Positions 27,155-36,190 of a stretch of 48,770 bases of DNA are shown piece after piece. The DNA comes from Clostridia bacterium (GTDB lineage: Bacteria > Bacillota > Clostridia > TANB77 > CAG-508): the NCBI GenBank assembly GCA_022799315.1, contig JAAWOE010000010.1:1-48770 (forward strand), read 5' to 3'. Below the pieces are notes generated by a model. The model had not been told where the DNA came from and did not search any database. It was given only the letters and a program-made list of their open reading frames with translations. The stretch's first letter is position 1; every line of letters begins with the position of its first letter. The position numbers and the translations under genes are program-made.

Positions 27155-27905
27155 TTATTTTACCATATCATCCATTCCATACAATCCAGCAGGTTGTGAA
27201 GCAATAAATTCACAAGCCTTTAGAGCACCTTCTGCAAATACATCTCTTGAATAAGAGGTATGTTTTATTTCAAATGTTTCATGTTCTCCAAAGAACATAA
27301 CACTATGCTCTCCAACAATATTTCCTCCACGAATAGAAGAAAAACCAATTTCATTAGGATTTCTTTTTTCATGTATATCATGACGGTTAAAGTTATACTC
27401 TAGCTTTTCATCCATAACCTCATTAATTGCATTTGCAAGTAAAACTGCTGTACCGCTTGGAGCATCTACTTTTCTATTATGATGTGTTTCTACAATTTCA
27501 ATATCTGTTCCTTTTAGATTTTTTGCAACTTCAGCGACTACTTTTTTCATTAAATTAATATCAAAAGACATATTAGAAGATTGAAAAACAGGAATAGAAG
27601 TAGAAATTTCTTTTATTTCATCTAATTGCTCTTTTGTAAAACCAGTAGTAGCAATAACTATAGGCACATTTTCTTTTACGGCATATTTTAAAATATTAAA
27701 AGTTGCACAAGGAACACTAAAATCAACAATAACATCAGGTTTTTCTTTAATATCATCTATATTAGAATAAACAGGAAATGTGTTTTTTCCATCATCATTA
27801 ATGTCAAATCCACAAGCAAGTAATAAGTTAGGAAAGCTATCGATTTCTTTTGCTAAAACTTGGCCCATTCTACCGGTTACATCCATTAATTAAAACTTTT
27901 ATCAT
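27155..27905 (-). CDS. dapB: 4-hydroxy-tetrahydrodipicolinate reductase DapB, with a +1 frameshift at CGG
   Basis: With one +1 shift this is a 249-residue DapB of normal length. The true start at 27905, behind AAAGGAT, reads M-I-K-V-L-I-N-G-C-N, then CGG (27875-27873), then TAG. Skipping the C gives N-G-R-M-G-Q-V-L, the conserved GxxGRMG dinucleotide-binding loop, and the second frame runs to the end. Without the shift the protein would lose its first strand and the start of the Rossmann motif. Catalytic HHNRKVDAPSGTA and the C-terminal GEHETFEIKH are present. It reduces the DapA product in lysine, diaminopimelate and spore dipicolinate synthesis. dapA lies upstream on the same strand. Confidence 0.92.
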
Positions 27906-27950
27906 TTTTATTTCATCCTTTCTTGTGTAAGAATAATTTGTATAAATATG

Positions 27951-28027
27951 TGTAGGGGTCGACGCCCACGTCGACCCTTTTAATTTACATATTTACAAAT
28001 GGGTCGACGTGGGCGTCGACCCCTACA
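27951..28027. repeat. GC-rich 27-bp perfect inverted repeat (TGTAGGGG family)
   Basis: Arms 27951-27977 and 28001-28027 are perfect reverse complements, starting TGTAGGGGTCGACGCCCACG. They are separated by a 23-nt A/T-rich loop. Each arm is itself a hairpin (GGGTCGAC/GTCGACCC), so the DNA could form a branched cruciform. It is much richer in G+C than its surroundings and lies between the HD gene and dapB. Likely a mobile or REP-like palindrome. Confidence 0.9.
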
Positions 28028-28034
28028 ATAATTT

Positions 28035-28574
28035 TTATCTTAAAATAACTAACATACTTAAAAATACATATGCATAACGATATAATTTTTGTATACTACG
28101 TTTTGATTTATATGCTTTTATAGATTCTTCTAATGCACAATATTTATCAACTAAAGTAATTACATAACTTTCTTTATATTTTGGAAACTTAATTGTAAGT
28201 GGCCACATGTGCTTTAAAATAATATCGCATTCTTTTTCATTTAAACTAAATAGTTTAGAAGCATTTTCTAAAGCGGTCTTTGGATGTGTGAAAGCATGAA
28301 GACCTTTTCTACCATCTTGTCTTTGTCGCCAATCATATAAAAACAAGTCATGTAACATACCAGCACGAGCTACTGAAACATAGTCTAAATTATATTTTCT
28401 ACATATTAAATAACTATAATAAGCAACATTTCTACAATGTTCAAAACAAGATGTATCATAATGTTGCTTGTAATCTTTCATTTTTTGAACAGTTTCATTC
28501 GTCATTAAATCTTTTATAATTTCCACAAATTCTGTTTGAAGTGATTTTTTATTTTCTTCTTCTAGTAATAACAT
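28035..28574 (-). CDS. HD-domain phosphohydrolase-like protein
   Basis: A 179-residue protein with the HD signature: H in FEHCRNVAYYS, HD in AGMLHDLFLYDW, and D in ITLVDKYCALEE. The C-terminus (KLYRYAYVFLSMLVIL) is hydrophobic. Substrate unknown; such proteins act on nucleotides or phosphoesters. It is transcribed between dapA and dapB on the minus strand with a promoter of its own. Confidence 0.8.
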   Translation of the reverse strand: MLLLEEENKKSLQTEFVEIIKDLMTNETVQKMKDYKQHYDTSCFEHCRNVAYYSYLICRKYNLDYVSVARAGMLHDLFLYDWRQRQDGRKGLHAFTHPKTALENASKLFSLNEKECDIILKHMWPLTIKFPKYKESYVITLVDKYCALEESIKAYKSKRSIQKLYRYAYVFLSMLVILR

Positions 28575-28626
28575 AAATAAAATTTCATCTCCTATAAAAT
28601 CTTATGTATAAATATCATCACTTTTC

Positions 28627-28654
28627 ATTATAGCATAAAAGATAATGATTGTAA
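28627..28654 (-). promoter_or_regulatory. Promoter of the HD gene
   Basis: On the minus strand TTACAA (28654-28649), a 16-bp spacer, then TATAAT (28632-28627). The transcript would run into the HD gene and possibly dapB. Confidence 0.55.
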
Positions 28655-28756
28655 CTAACTTTAAGAAAAAATTAATTAAAATTGTTACTGTATAATTGTT
28701 TTGGGTAATGTATATTATTATATGTTTATTTAAACTGTTATCTAGCAACTTAAAAT

Positions 28757-29641
28757 TTACAATACTCCATAGTTTTGTAATTCTTGTTTTAATATAGCAG
28801 CATTCTTTTCAGAAAGAGGTGTTAAAGGTAATCTTGGGTTTCCAAAATCATAACCAATCATATTTAAAGCAGCTTTAACAGGAATTGGGTTTACTTCACA
28901 AAATAATGCATTTATTAAAGAAATAGATTCTAATTGAGCCTTTTTTGCATCTTCAAAGTTTCCATTTAAATAATCATGAACCATTTTGCTTGCCTTTTTA
29001 GGTGCAACATTTGAAAGTACAGAAATAACACCTTTTCCACCAACAGAAAGAACAGGTAGTATTTGATCATCATTTCCGCTGTAAATTGTTAAATTATTAC
29101 CACATAATGCAGCAATTTCTGCAACTTGTGATAAGTTACCACTTGCTTCTTTAATTGCAACTATATTTGAAATCTTAGAAAGTTCTAAACAAGTATTAGG
29201 TAAAACATTTACACCAGTCCTACTTGGAACACTATATACTATAATTGGTAGGCTTGTGCTAGAGGCAATTGCTTTGTAATGTTCTATAAGTCCATTTTGA
29301 GTTGCCTTATTATAATAAGGTGTAACAACTAAAGCACCATCTGCACCAATACTTTCTGCATATTTTGTAAGTTCAATAGCAGTTCTAGTACAGTTACTTC
29401 CAGTACCAATAATAACAGGAACACGACCAGCAACTTTTTTAACAGCATATTTAAAAGTTTCTTTTCTTTCAGAATCTGTCATAGTGGCAGATTCACCTGT
29501 TGTACCACAAACAACTAAAGCATCAATTCCTTCTTCAATTTGAAAATCAATTAAACGACCGAATTCTTCAAAATTTACACCTGATTCGGTAAAAGGTGTT
29601 GCGATTGCGGTTGCGCAACCTTCAAATAAAATTTTTTTCAT
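28757..29641 (-). CDS. dapA: 4-hydroxy-tetrahydrodipicolinate synthase
   Basis: A 294-residue TIM-barrel aldolase. Motifs: GCATAIATPFTESGVNFEEF at the start, VCGTTGESATM near 44, the catalytic Tyr in IIVYSVPSRTGVN, the Schiff-base Lys in NIVAIKEASGN, and GVISVLSNVAP. It condenses pyruvate with aspartate semialdehyde at the first step of the diaminopimelate branch. dapB lies about 0.9 kb downstream on the same strand. Confidence 0.96.
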   Translation of the reverse strand: MKKILFEGCATAIATPFTESGVNFEEFGRLIDFQIEEGIDALVVCGTTGESATMTDSERKETFKYAVKKVAGRVPVIIGTGSNCTRTAIELTKYAESIGADGALVVTPYYNKATQNGLIEHYKAIASSTSLPIIVYSVPSRTGVNVLPNTCLELSKISNIVAIKEASGNLSQVAEIAALCGNNLTIYSGNDDQILPVLSVGGKGVISVLSNVAPKKASKMVHDYLNGNFEDAKKAQLESISLINALFCEVNPIPVKAALNMIGYDFGNPRLPLTPLSEKNAAILKQELQNYGVL

Positions 29642-29839
29642 AATAATACGCTCCTAAAAGCTAATATATAGCAAAATATAATTATACATTTTTGCTTCCT
29701 ACATTATATGTTAATATAATGAAAAAAGAAAGGTTTTTTTGAAAAAATAATTACACCTTTTTTATTAAAATTATTGCATAACAAGAATAGTTAGTATAGA
29801 ATATACATATATACAAAAGCAGAAAGAGAGTGTGAAAAA

Positions 29840-31147
29840 ATGTCTTATATTAAGCTAGATTTTACAAATACAAATATTCCAGTGGAAGATATATTAGACT
29901 ATAAAGATGAAGTAAAAAAAATACATGGTAGTTTACATGAAAAAGCAAGTGATGAAAAAGAATTTTTAGGGTGGCTAAAATTACCAACAGACTATGATAA
30001 AAAAGAATTTGAAAGAATAAAAAGAGCAGCAAACAAAATAAAAAAAGATTCTGATGTTTTATTATGCATTGGGATTGGTGGCTCATATTTGGGAGCAAGA
30101 GCTGTTATTGAAAGTTTAACACATACATTCTATAACTATGGTAAAAGAAACGGCCCACAAATTTTATATGCAGGAAATAATTTAAGCCCAAATTATATTA
30201 ACGATTTAATAGATATAATTGGAGATAGAGAAGTTTCTATAAATGTAATTTCGAAATCTGGAACAACAACAGAACCTGCGATAGCATTTAGAATTTTTAG
30301 AGAATTTTTAGAAAATAAATATGGAATAGATGAAGCAAGAAAAAGAATTTATGTTACAACAGATAAAGAAAGGGGAGCATTAAAAACACTTGCAAATGAT
30401 GAAGGTTATGAAACATTCGTTATTCCAGATAATGTTGGCGGTAGATATTCTGTTTTAACAGCGGTAGGGCTACTACCAATTGCAGTAGCTGGAATAGATA
30501 TAGACAAATTAATGTTGGGTGCAAAAATTGCAGAAGATAAATATAAGGATGACAACCTAAAATATAATGAATGTTACAAATATGCAGTTGTAAGAAACAT
30601 ACTATATAAAAACAATAAAAATATAGAAATATTAGCAAATTATGAACCAAAATTGCATTACTTTACTGAATGGTGGAAACAATTATATGGAGAAAGTGAA
30701 GGAAAAGAACAAAAAGGAATTTTTCCAGCAGGTGTAGACTTTACAACAGATTTACATTCAATGGGACAATATATTCAAGAAGGTAGAAGAAATTTATTTG
30801 AAACAGTTCTTGCAGTCGATGAAACAAATCTTGACATTACTATAAAACAAGATGAAGACAATTTAGATGGAATGAATTTTGTTTCAGGAAAAACATTAGA
30901 TTTTGTTAATAAAAAAGCAATGGAAGGAACGATAGAAGCACATGTGACAGGAGGAGTACCTAATATTGTAATACATATAGAAAGATTAGATGAACAAACA
31001 ATAGGAGAGCTAATTTACTTTTTTGAACTAGCTTGTGCAATGTCTGGAACATTATTGGGAGTTAATCCATTTAATCAACCAGGTGTAGAAGAATATAAAA
31101 AGAATATGTTTAGACTTCTTGGAAAACCAGGATATGAACAAAAATAG
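29840..31147 (+). CDS. pgi: Glucose-6-phosphate isomerase
   Basis: A 435-residue isomerase of the bacterial short form. Motifs: [34 protein letters not shown] for phosphate binding, [35 protein letters not shown] and the C-terminal [18 protein letters not shown] with the catalytic Lys. It interconverts glucose-6-P and fructose-6-P. A small membrane gene follows 17 bp downstream. Confidence 0.96.
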   Translation: MSYIKLDFTNTNIPVEDILDYKDEVKKIHGSLHEKASDEKEFLGWLKLPTDYDKKEFERIKRAANKIKKDSDVLLCIGIGGSYLGARAVIESLTHTFYNYGKRNGPQILYAGNNLSPNYINDLIDIIGDREVSINVISKSGTTTEPAIAFRIFREFLENKYGIDEARKRIYVTTDKERGALKTLANDEGYETFVIPDNVGGRYSVLTAVGLLPIAVAGIDIDKLMLGAKIAEDKYKDDNLKYNECYKYAVVRNILYKNNKNIEILANYEPKLHYFTEWWKQLYGESEGKEQKGIFPAGVDFTTDLHSMGQYIQEGRRNLFETVLAVDETNLDITIKQDEDNLDGMNFVSGKTLDFVNKKAMEGTIEAHVTGGVPNIVIHIERLDEQTIGELIYFFELACAMSGTLLGVNPFNQPGVEEYKKNMFRLLGKPGYEQK

Positions 31148-31164
31148 AAAGAAGGAAAATAAAT

Positions 31165-31359
31165 ATGAAAATATATGATAAAGAAATGTACCAAAAAGAA
31201 CAATGGTTAAAAAGTGTTCTTTTGGTTGCTGGGATTTTTGTATTAGGTTTTATAGTTGGATATTTTGTACACAGTTTTGAAAAACAAGAAGAAATAAATT
31301 CATTACAAAATCAAGTAAATACATTACAAAGAGAAATAACACAAATTGGAATTGTATAA
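31165..31359 (+). CDS. Small membrane protein with coiled-coil tail
   Basis: A 64-residue protein. Residues 17-37 form one membrane helix (SVLLVAGIFVLGFIVGYFVH). A short heptad-like coiled coil follows (INSLQNQVNTLQREITQI). RBS GAAGGAAA. It is close behind pgi and probably cotranscribed. Function unknown. Confidence 0.65.
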   Translation: MKIYDKEMYQKEQWLKSVLLVAGIFVLGFIVGYFVHSFEKQEEINSLQNQVNTLQREITQIGIV

Positions 31360-31375
31360 TAACATAACATTAAAT

Positions 31376-31533
31376 GAATATGTAGTAATATAAAATTAAA
31401 AATTCCGTTCTCCAAGGCGTTTTAGTATAATTGGTCAAAAAAATAATGTAACACATTATACCTAGAAAAAGAAGAAACAACGCTTTGCTAAGAATGGTCG
31501 AACTCGTTTTTACTTTTATATTACTACATATTC
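31376..31533. repeat. Long-stem inverted-repeat element or structured RNA (element B)
   Basis: Arms 31376-31402 and 31507-31533 pair over 27 bp with one mismatch; the outer 20 bp starting GAATATGTAGTAATATAAAA are perfect. The 104-nt interior includes hairpin ATAATGT/ACATTAT around loop AAC near 31443-31459 and complementary GGCGTT/AACGC segments. The architecture resembles element A, but the arm sequence differs. Candidate non-autonomous insertion or structured RNA. Confidence 0.6.
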
Positions 31534-31580
31534 TTAGTGTATATTATTAAAAAAACCATAATTAAATGAAAGCTAAAGGA

Positions 31581-31609
31581 TTGACAACCAATAAAAAAGA
31601 GAGTATTAT
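31581..31609 (+). promoter_or_regulatory. Promoter of the thrS T-box leader
   Basis: TTGACA (31581-31586), a 17-bp spacer, then TATTAT (31604-31609). Confidence 0.65.
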
Positions 31610-31615
31610 AATAAA

Positions 31616-31852
31616 TAGATAAATAATAAAACGAAAATGAGACAAAGTAAAAACAAAGTTACTTTTAGAGAGTAATTAGCCATAGGCTGAAAGCTAGTTA
31701 CAAGAAAACAGTTTTGAAAAACTACCTCATTATGTTTCTAGAAAAAAACTAGACGGTGATTCCGTTATAATCTTAAATTGAGTTAAAAATAGGGTGGAAC
31801 CGTGTATATTGCACCCCTAGGTATTAAAACAAAAATACCTAGGGGTGTTTTT
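31616..31852 (+). promoter_or_regulatory. T-box riboswitch controlling thrS
   Basis: The T-box sequence AGGGTGGAACCGTG is at 31791-31804. It is followed by a 14-bp terminator stem (31812-31825 with 31834-31847) and a T run. Stem I begins near ATGAG at 31638 and closes with CTCAT near 31727. A threonine ACC triplet at 31724-31726 is the best specifier candidate. Uncharged tRNA-Thr would stabilise the antiterminator and switch thrS on. Confidence 0.93.
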
Positions 31853-31874
31853 GTGTGATAAAGGAGGAAAAAGT

Positions 31875-33791
31875 ATGATTAAAGTAAGTTTAAAAGATGG
31901 TTCTATTAAAGAAGTAGAAAAAGGAATTTCTATATTAGAACTTGCAAAAAATATTAGTGAAGGGTTAGCAAGAGTGGCAACATCAGCTGAAGTAAATGGA
32001 GAAGTAAGAGATTTGAGATTCAAATTAGAAGAAGATGCAACAGTTAATATTTTAACTTTCGATAGCGAAGAAGGTAAAAAAGCATATTGGCATACAACAA
32101 CACACATTATGGCACAAGCTGTAAAAAGATTATTCCCAAACACAAAATTAGGAATTGGTCCAGCAATTGAAAATGGATTTTATTATGATTTTAAAGTAGA
32201 CAAACCATTTGACGAAGAAGATATTAAAAAAATAGAAGAAGAAGCAAATAAAATTATAAAAGAAGATATTGAAATAAAAAGATTTACTCTACCAAGAGAA
32301 GAAGCAATTAAGTTTATGAGCGAGAAAAACGAAGATTATAAAGTAGAACTAATCAAAGAATTACCAGAAGATGAAGAAATATCTTTCTATGAACAAGGTG
32401 AGTATGTAGACCTTTGTGCTGGGCCTCACTTAGAAAGTACAGGAAAAGTTAAAAAGATGAAGATATTAAATACTTCAGCAGCATATTGGAAAGGTGACCA
32501 AGAAAATGACAGTATGCAAAGAATTTATGGTATTTCTTTCCCAAAAGCAAGTATGCTAGATGATTATTTAAACATGATAGAAGAAGCAAAGAAAAGAGAT
32601 CATAGAAAATTAGGTAGAGAATTAGATTTATTCTTCTTTGATGAAACAGCTCCAGGAATGGCATATTGGATGCCAAAAGGTTTAAAGATGATGAATATAT
32701 TAATAGACCTTTGGAGAAAAGAACATGAAAAAAGAGGATATATGGAATTTTCAGGACCTCAATTAAATAGTAGTGAATTATGGAAAACATCTGGACATTG
32801 GGATCACTATAAAGAGGATATGTTCGTATTAACAGATTCTGATGGGAAAGAACAAGCACTAAAACCTATGAACTGCCCAAATGCAATAAAAATATTTGCT
32901 TCAAGACAAAGAAGTTATAAAGATTTACCTTTAAGATTTAATGATATAGATGTTATTCATAGAAATGAAAAATCAGGACAATTAAATGGATTATTTAGAG
33001 TAAGAATGTTTAGACAAGATGACTCGCATAACTTCATTACAGAAGACCAAATTGGTTCTGAAATTAAGGATATTATTGAAATTGCAAAATATTTATATGG
33101 AATTTTTGGTTTAGAATTTGAATTAACATTATCAACAAGACCAGATGACTATATGGGTGATATAGAACTATGGAATAAAGCAGAAGCAAACTTAAGAGAT
33201 GTATTAGATGAATTATGTGGAAAAGATGAATATAGAATTAATGAAGGTGATGGAGCATTCTACGGGCCTAAAATAGATATCAAAATGAAAGATTGTTTAG
33301 GTAGAGAATGGCAAATGGGAACAGTTCAAGTTGATTTCCAATTACCACTTAGATTTAACTTGTCTTATATTGATAATGATGGAGAAAAGAAAACACCAAT
33401 ACTAATTCATAGAGCATTATTCGGTTCATTTGAAAGATTTATAGGAATTATTACAGAACACTTTGCAGGAGCATTCCCTGTATGGCTTTCACCAGTACAA
33501 GTAAAAATTTTACCAATATCAGATGCACATTTAGATTATGCAAATAGTGTAAAAGAAGAACTTGCAAGTAAAGGAATAAGAGTAGAGGTAGATTCTAGAA
33601 ACGAAAAAATCGGATATAAAATCCGTGAAGCACAAGTACAAAAAACACCATATATGCTAGTTGTAGGAGAAAAAGAAATAGAAGAAAAAGCAGTAGGAGT
33701 ACGTTCAAGAGCAGACGGTGATATTGGACAAATGAAAGTAGAAGACTTTATAAACAAAATACAAGAAGAAATAAAAAATTATACAAAATAA
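31875..33791 (+). CDS. thrS: Threonyl-tRNA synthetase
   Basis: A 638-residue class II synthetase of full length: N-terminal TGS domain (MIKVSLKDGSIKEVEKGIS), editing domain with HTTTHIMAQAVKRLF, then the catalytic core with GPQLNSSELWKTSGHW, PMNCPNAIKIF, RFNDIDVIHRNE and the motif 3 region LIHRALFGSFERFIGI. A C-terminal anticodon-binding domain completes it. The start is 8 nt behind AAGGAGG, directly after the T-box terminator. An upstream in-frame start inside the terminator is unlikely. Confidence 0.97.
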   Translation: MIKVSLKDGSIKEVEKGISILELAKNISEGLARVATSAEVNGEVRDLRFKLEEDATVNILTFDSEEGKKAYWHTTTHIMAQAVKRLFPNTKLGIGPAIENGFYYDFKVDKPFDEEDIKKIEEEANKIIKEDIEIKRFTLPREEAIKFMSEKNEDYKVELIKELPEDEEISFYEQGEYVDLCAGPHLESTGKVKKMKILNTSAAYWKGDQENDSMQRIYGISFPKASMLDDYLNMIEEAKKRDHRKLGRELDLFFFDETAPGMAYWMPKGLKMMNILIDLWRKEHEKRGYMEFSGPQLNSSELWKTSGHWDHYKEDMFVLTDSDGKEQALKPMNCPNAIKIFASRQRSYKDLPLRFNDIDVIHRNEKSGQLNGLFRVRMFRQDDSHNFITEDQIGSEIKDIIEIAKYLYGIFGLEFELTLSTRPDDYMGDIELWNKAEANLRDVLDELCGKDEYRINEGDGAFYGPKIDIKMKDCLGREWQMGTVQVDFQLPLRFNLSYIDNDGEKKTPILIHRALFGSFERFIGIITEHFAGAFPVWLSPVQVKILPISDAHLDYANSVKEELASKGIRVEVDSRNEKIGYKIREAQVQKTPYMLVVGEKEIEEKAVGVRSRADGDIGQMKVEDFINKIQEEIKNYTK

Positions 33792-33797
33792 AAAATA

Positions 33798-33830
33798 TTA
33801 AAAAAGTGATTCAATGAATCACTTTTTTAA
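33798..33830. terminator. Terminator of thrS
   Basis: A 15-bp perfect stem TTAAAAAAGTGATTC / GAATCACTTTTTTAA with loop AAT. Symmetric, so it may work on both strands. Confidence 0.93.
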
Positions 33831-33919
33831 TAAGAAAAATTTAAATGTAAACTTAAAAAGTCTTGCGAAGCAAGATTTGTTTTGATATACTAACGGTAAA
33901 GTAAAATGTGGAGGTTATT

Positions 33920-36190
33920 ATGCCTAAAAATACAAATGAAAATGATATAGAAATGAAGTTAAAATATATAGGCTTGGATTTAGAAAATATACCAAGCTTT
34001 TTAAAAGATTCAAAAGAAATAGACTATAGACCAATAAAAGTAAATGAAGAAAATACATATAAAGTATATAAATATATACCAATATCTAATATTGAAATAT
34101 TATTAACACCAACAAATAGATTAAATACAATTAAAGAAAAATATACTAAAGCAAGCAGATTAATTACATACTTAAATCCAAAAGAAGAAAATGATATTTT
34201 TAAACACACAACATTTTTAAAAATGTTAAAAGAAGTAGAAATAAGAGAAATAGAGAAAATAGAAAAAGAGCAAAAAGAATTATTAAAGCAAATTCCATAC
34301 AAAGTGAGATTTGAAGAAAATTACTTATGGCAGATATATTATTCAGATATTCAAAATATATATTTCATGCTAGTTCCTACAGAAGACTTGGAATATGCTA
34401 GTTTTTTCTATTTGCTAAAAAAGAAAATAGAGTTATCTAAAACAGATAAAGAGGAAATGATATTTGTTCCAATTTGTTATGAAAATTATTCTGAACAATA
34501 TGTTAAAAATTCAGAAATTTCAGATTTAGAAAAGTATATATGGTTTTTTACAAAAGAATGGCCAAACATATATGAAGTGTATAACAAAAAAGGTGAATTA
34601 AGCATTCAAATTGTTGGAAAAACCATTGTATATAATAACATTAAAAGTGATTATAAAGTAAAGTTAGAAAATAAAGAAGAAGCACTTAAATTTTATAAAC
34701 TGTTAAAAGCATTATTTATTTTAGAAACAGAGTTGCCACATTACTATGAGTTTATAGTAAAAATTAATCAATATGGCGGATTAGATTTTAGATACGAACA
34801 AAAGAAAATAACGTATGATAATATGTTAGATATACTAAGCAATGAATATCTAAAAGCAAAAGACGAAATTGTAAAATTAGAAGAAGCCAAAACAAATTTA
34901 GAAGAACAAAAAGAAAAATTGAAAATTATTTCTAATAAAAAAGGTCAAGAGTATTTAGCAAAAGAAAAACAAATTGCCACTTATTTAGAATACAAAAAAA
35001 CTTTCTTTGGAAGAGTAAAATACTTTTTTAAAGCTAAAAAAATGAAAAAAGAAGTAACTAAAATAGAAGAAACTGAAGAAGTAGTAGAACCAGAAAAAAG
35101 GACAGAAACAGTAAAAACACAGTTTATAACTAAAGACTATTATACAATTGATGATATAGTGAAAATTTATAAAGATTTAGATATTATCAAGAGTTATGTA
35201 AAAAATTTAGAACTAGATACAAATGCATTAATAAATAAAATTGAAAATATGGAAAACAAAATTAAAAATGCAACAGCATATATTGAAGAAATAGATAAAC
35301 ATGAAAAAAGTATTTTTGAATTTTGGAAGTTTGCAAATAAAGATGATAGTTTAATGTTAAATGAAGGAAGTATTATAGAAGATGTATCTAAAAATAAAAT
35401 AGAAAAAGTATATGATTATGTAGAAGACATGGAAGAAATTGGAGAATTAGTAGATAAAACACAAAGAAAATTTACAGAACAAGAAAAAGATGCTATCTAT
35501 ATTGGAACTACAGACTTAATAAATGTATTAAATCATTTAGATAATAACGATATAATAGAAAAAAGTTTAGATACACTAAAAGAAGAAACTAACAACAGAA
35601 GAATACTGTTTAGTACCGATAAAATGGATATATTTGGAGAAATGGCAGATAATAATACAAAAATAAAAGTATTAGGAGGCAAAAAACATAGAGAAACAGC
35701 TAAAGATATATTAAAAATCTTAGAAATTAATACTGATACAACAATAGAAGAATATAAAGAAAAATTAATTAAAATACTAGCTACAATAAAACAGTGTATA
35801 GAAAATGTAAGAGAAGCTATATCAATTCCTGTATATATAAAAGCAGAAAAAATAGATGAACTAAATGATTTGAAAGTGTTTGACATAAACTTAGAAGAAA
35901 TTATACAAAACAGTGGAAATAAAGAGATAAATATATATAAAATAAATGTGAAATCAAGCAATAAAGTAGTATATTTTTCAAATTGTATTTACTATAATAA
36001 TTATAATAAGACCTTACCTTTAGGTATGGACGTTGGTACAAAGTGTTTATTAAACATAGATAAAGACAAATTAAAAAAAGTAAGTAAAGATGATTTTAGA
36101 ATAAGTATACAAACTGATGATTTTAAAGTCAATACAAAGAAAGTCAACATATATGAATACGAAATTGTGGAGGAAAATGATGATAAATAG
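33920..36190 (+). CDS. Large Lys/Glu-rich coiled-coil protein, unknown function
   Basis: A 756-residue protein that I do not recognise. It has no signal peptide and no clear membrane helix. The N-terminal third (1-300) looks globular. Coiled coil is likely around 310-390 (AKDEIVKLEEAKTNLEEQKE) and 430-475, with a basic patch FFGRVKYFFKAKKMKKEV near 365. The C-terminal part (about 530-750) looks globular again. The start is ATG 33920, 5 nt behind GGAGG; a GTG at 33908 overlaps that site. The end overlaps the deoB start by 11 bp, so translation is coupled to a nucleotide-metabolism gene. Confidence 0.7.
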   Translation: MPKNTNENDIEMKLKYIGLDLENIPSFLKDSKEIDYRPIKVNEENTYKVYKYIPISNIEILLTPTNRLNTIKEKYTKASRLITYLNPKEENDIFKHTTFLKMLKEVEIREIEKIEKEQKELLKQIPYKVRFEENYLWQIYYSDIQNIYFMLVPTEDLEYASFFYLLKKKIELSKTDKEEMIFVPICYENYSEQYVKNSEISDLEKYIWFFTKEWPNIYEVYNKKGELSIQIVGKTIVYNNIKSDYKVKLENKEEALKFYKLLKALFILETELPHYYEFIVKINQYGGLDFRYEQKKITYDNMLDILSNEYLKAKDEIVKLEEAKTNLEEQKEKLKIISNKKGQEYLAKEKQIATYLEYKKTFFGRVKYFFKAKKMKKEVTKIEETEEVVEPEKRTETVKTQFITKDYYTIDDIVKIYKDLDIIKSYVKNLELDTNALINKIENMENKIKNATAYIEEIDKHEKSIFEFWKFANKDDSLMLNEGSIIEDVSKNKIEKVYDYVEDMEEIGELVDKTQRKFTEQEKDAIYIGTTDLINVLNHLDNNDIIEKSLDTLKEETNNRRILFSTDKMDIFGEMADNNTKIKVLGGKKHRETAKDILKILEINTDTTIEEYKEKLIKILATIKQCIENVREAISIPVYIKAEKIDELNDLKVFDINLEEIIQNSGNKEINIYKINVKSSNKVVYFSNCIYYNNYNKTLPLGMDVGTKCLLNIDKDKLKKVSKDDFRISIQTDDFKVNTKKVNIYEYEIVEENDDK

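Noticed and set aside
31376-31533. Retron-type msr/msd RNA
   Set aside because: The flanking inverted repeats recall a retron, but there is no reverse transcriptase nearby.
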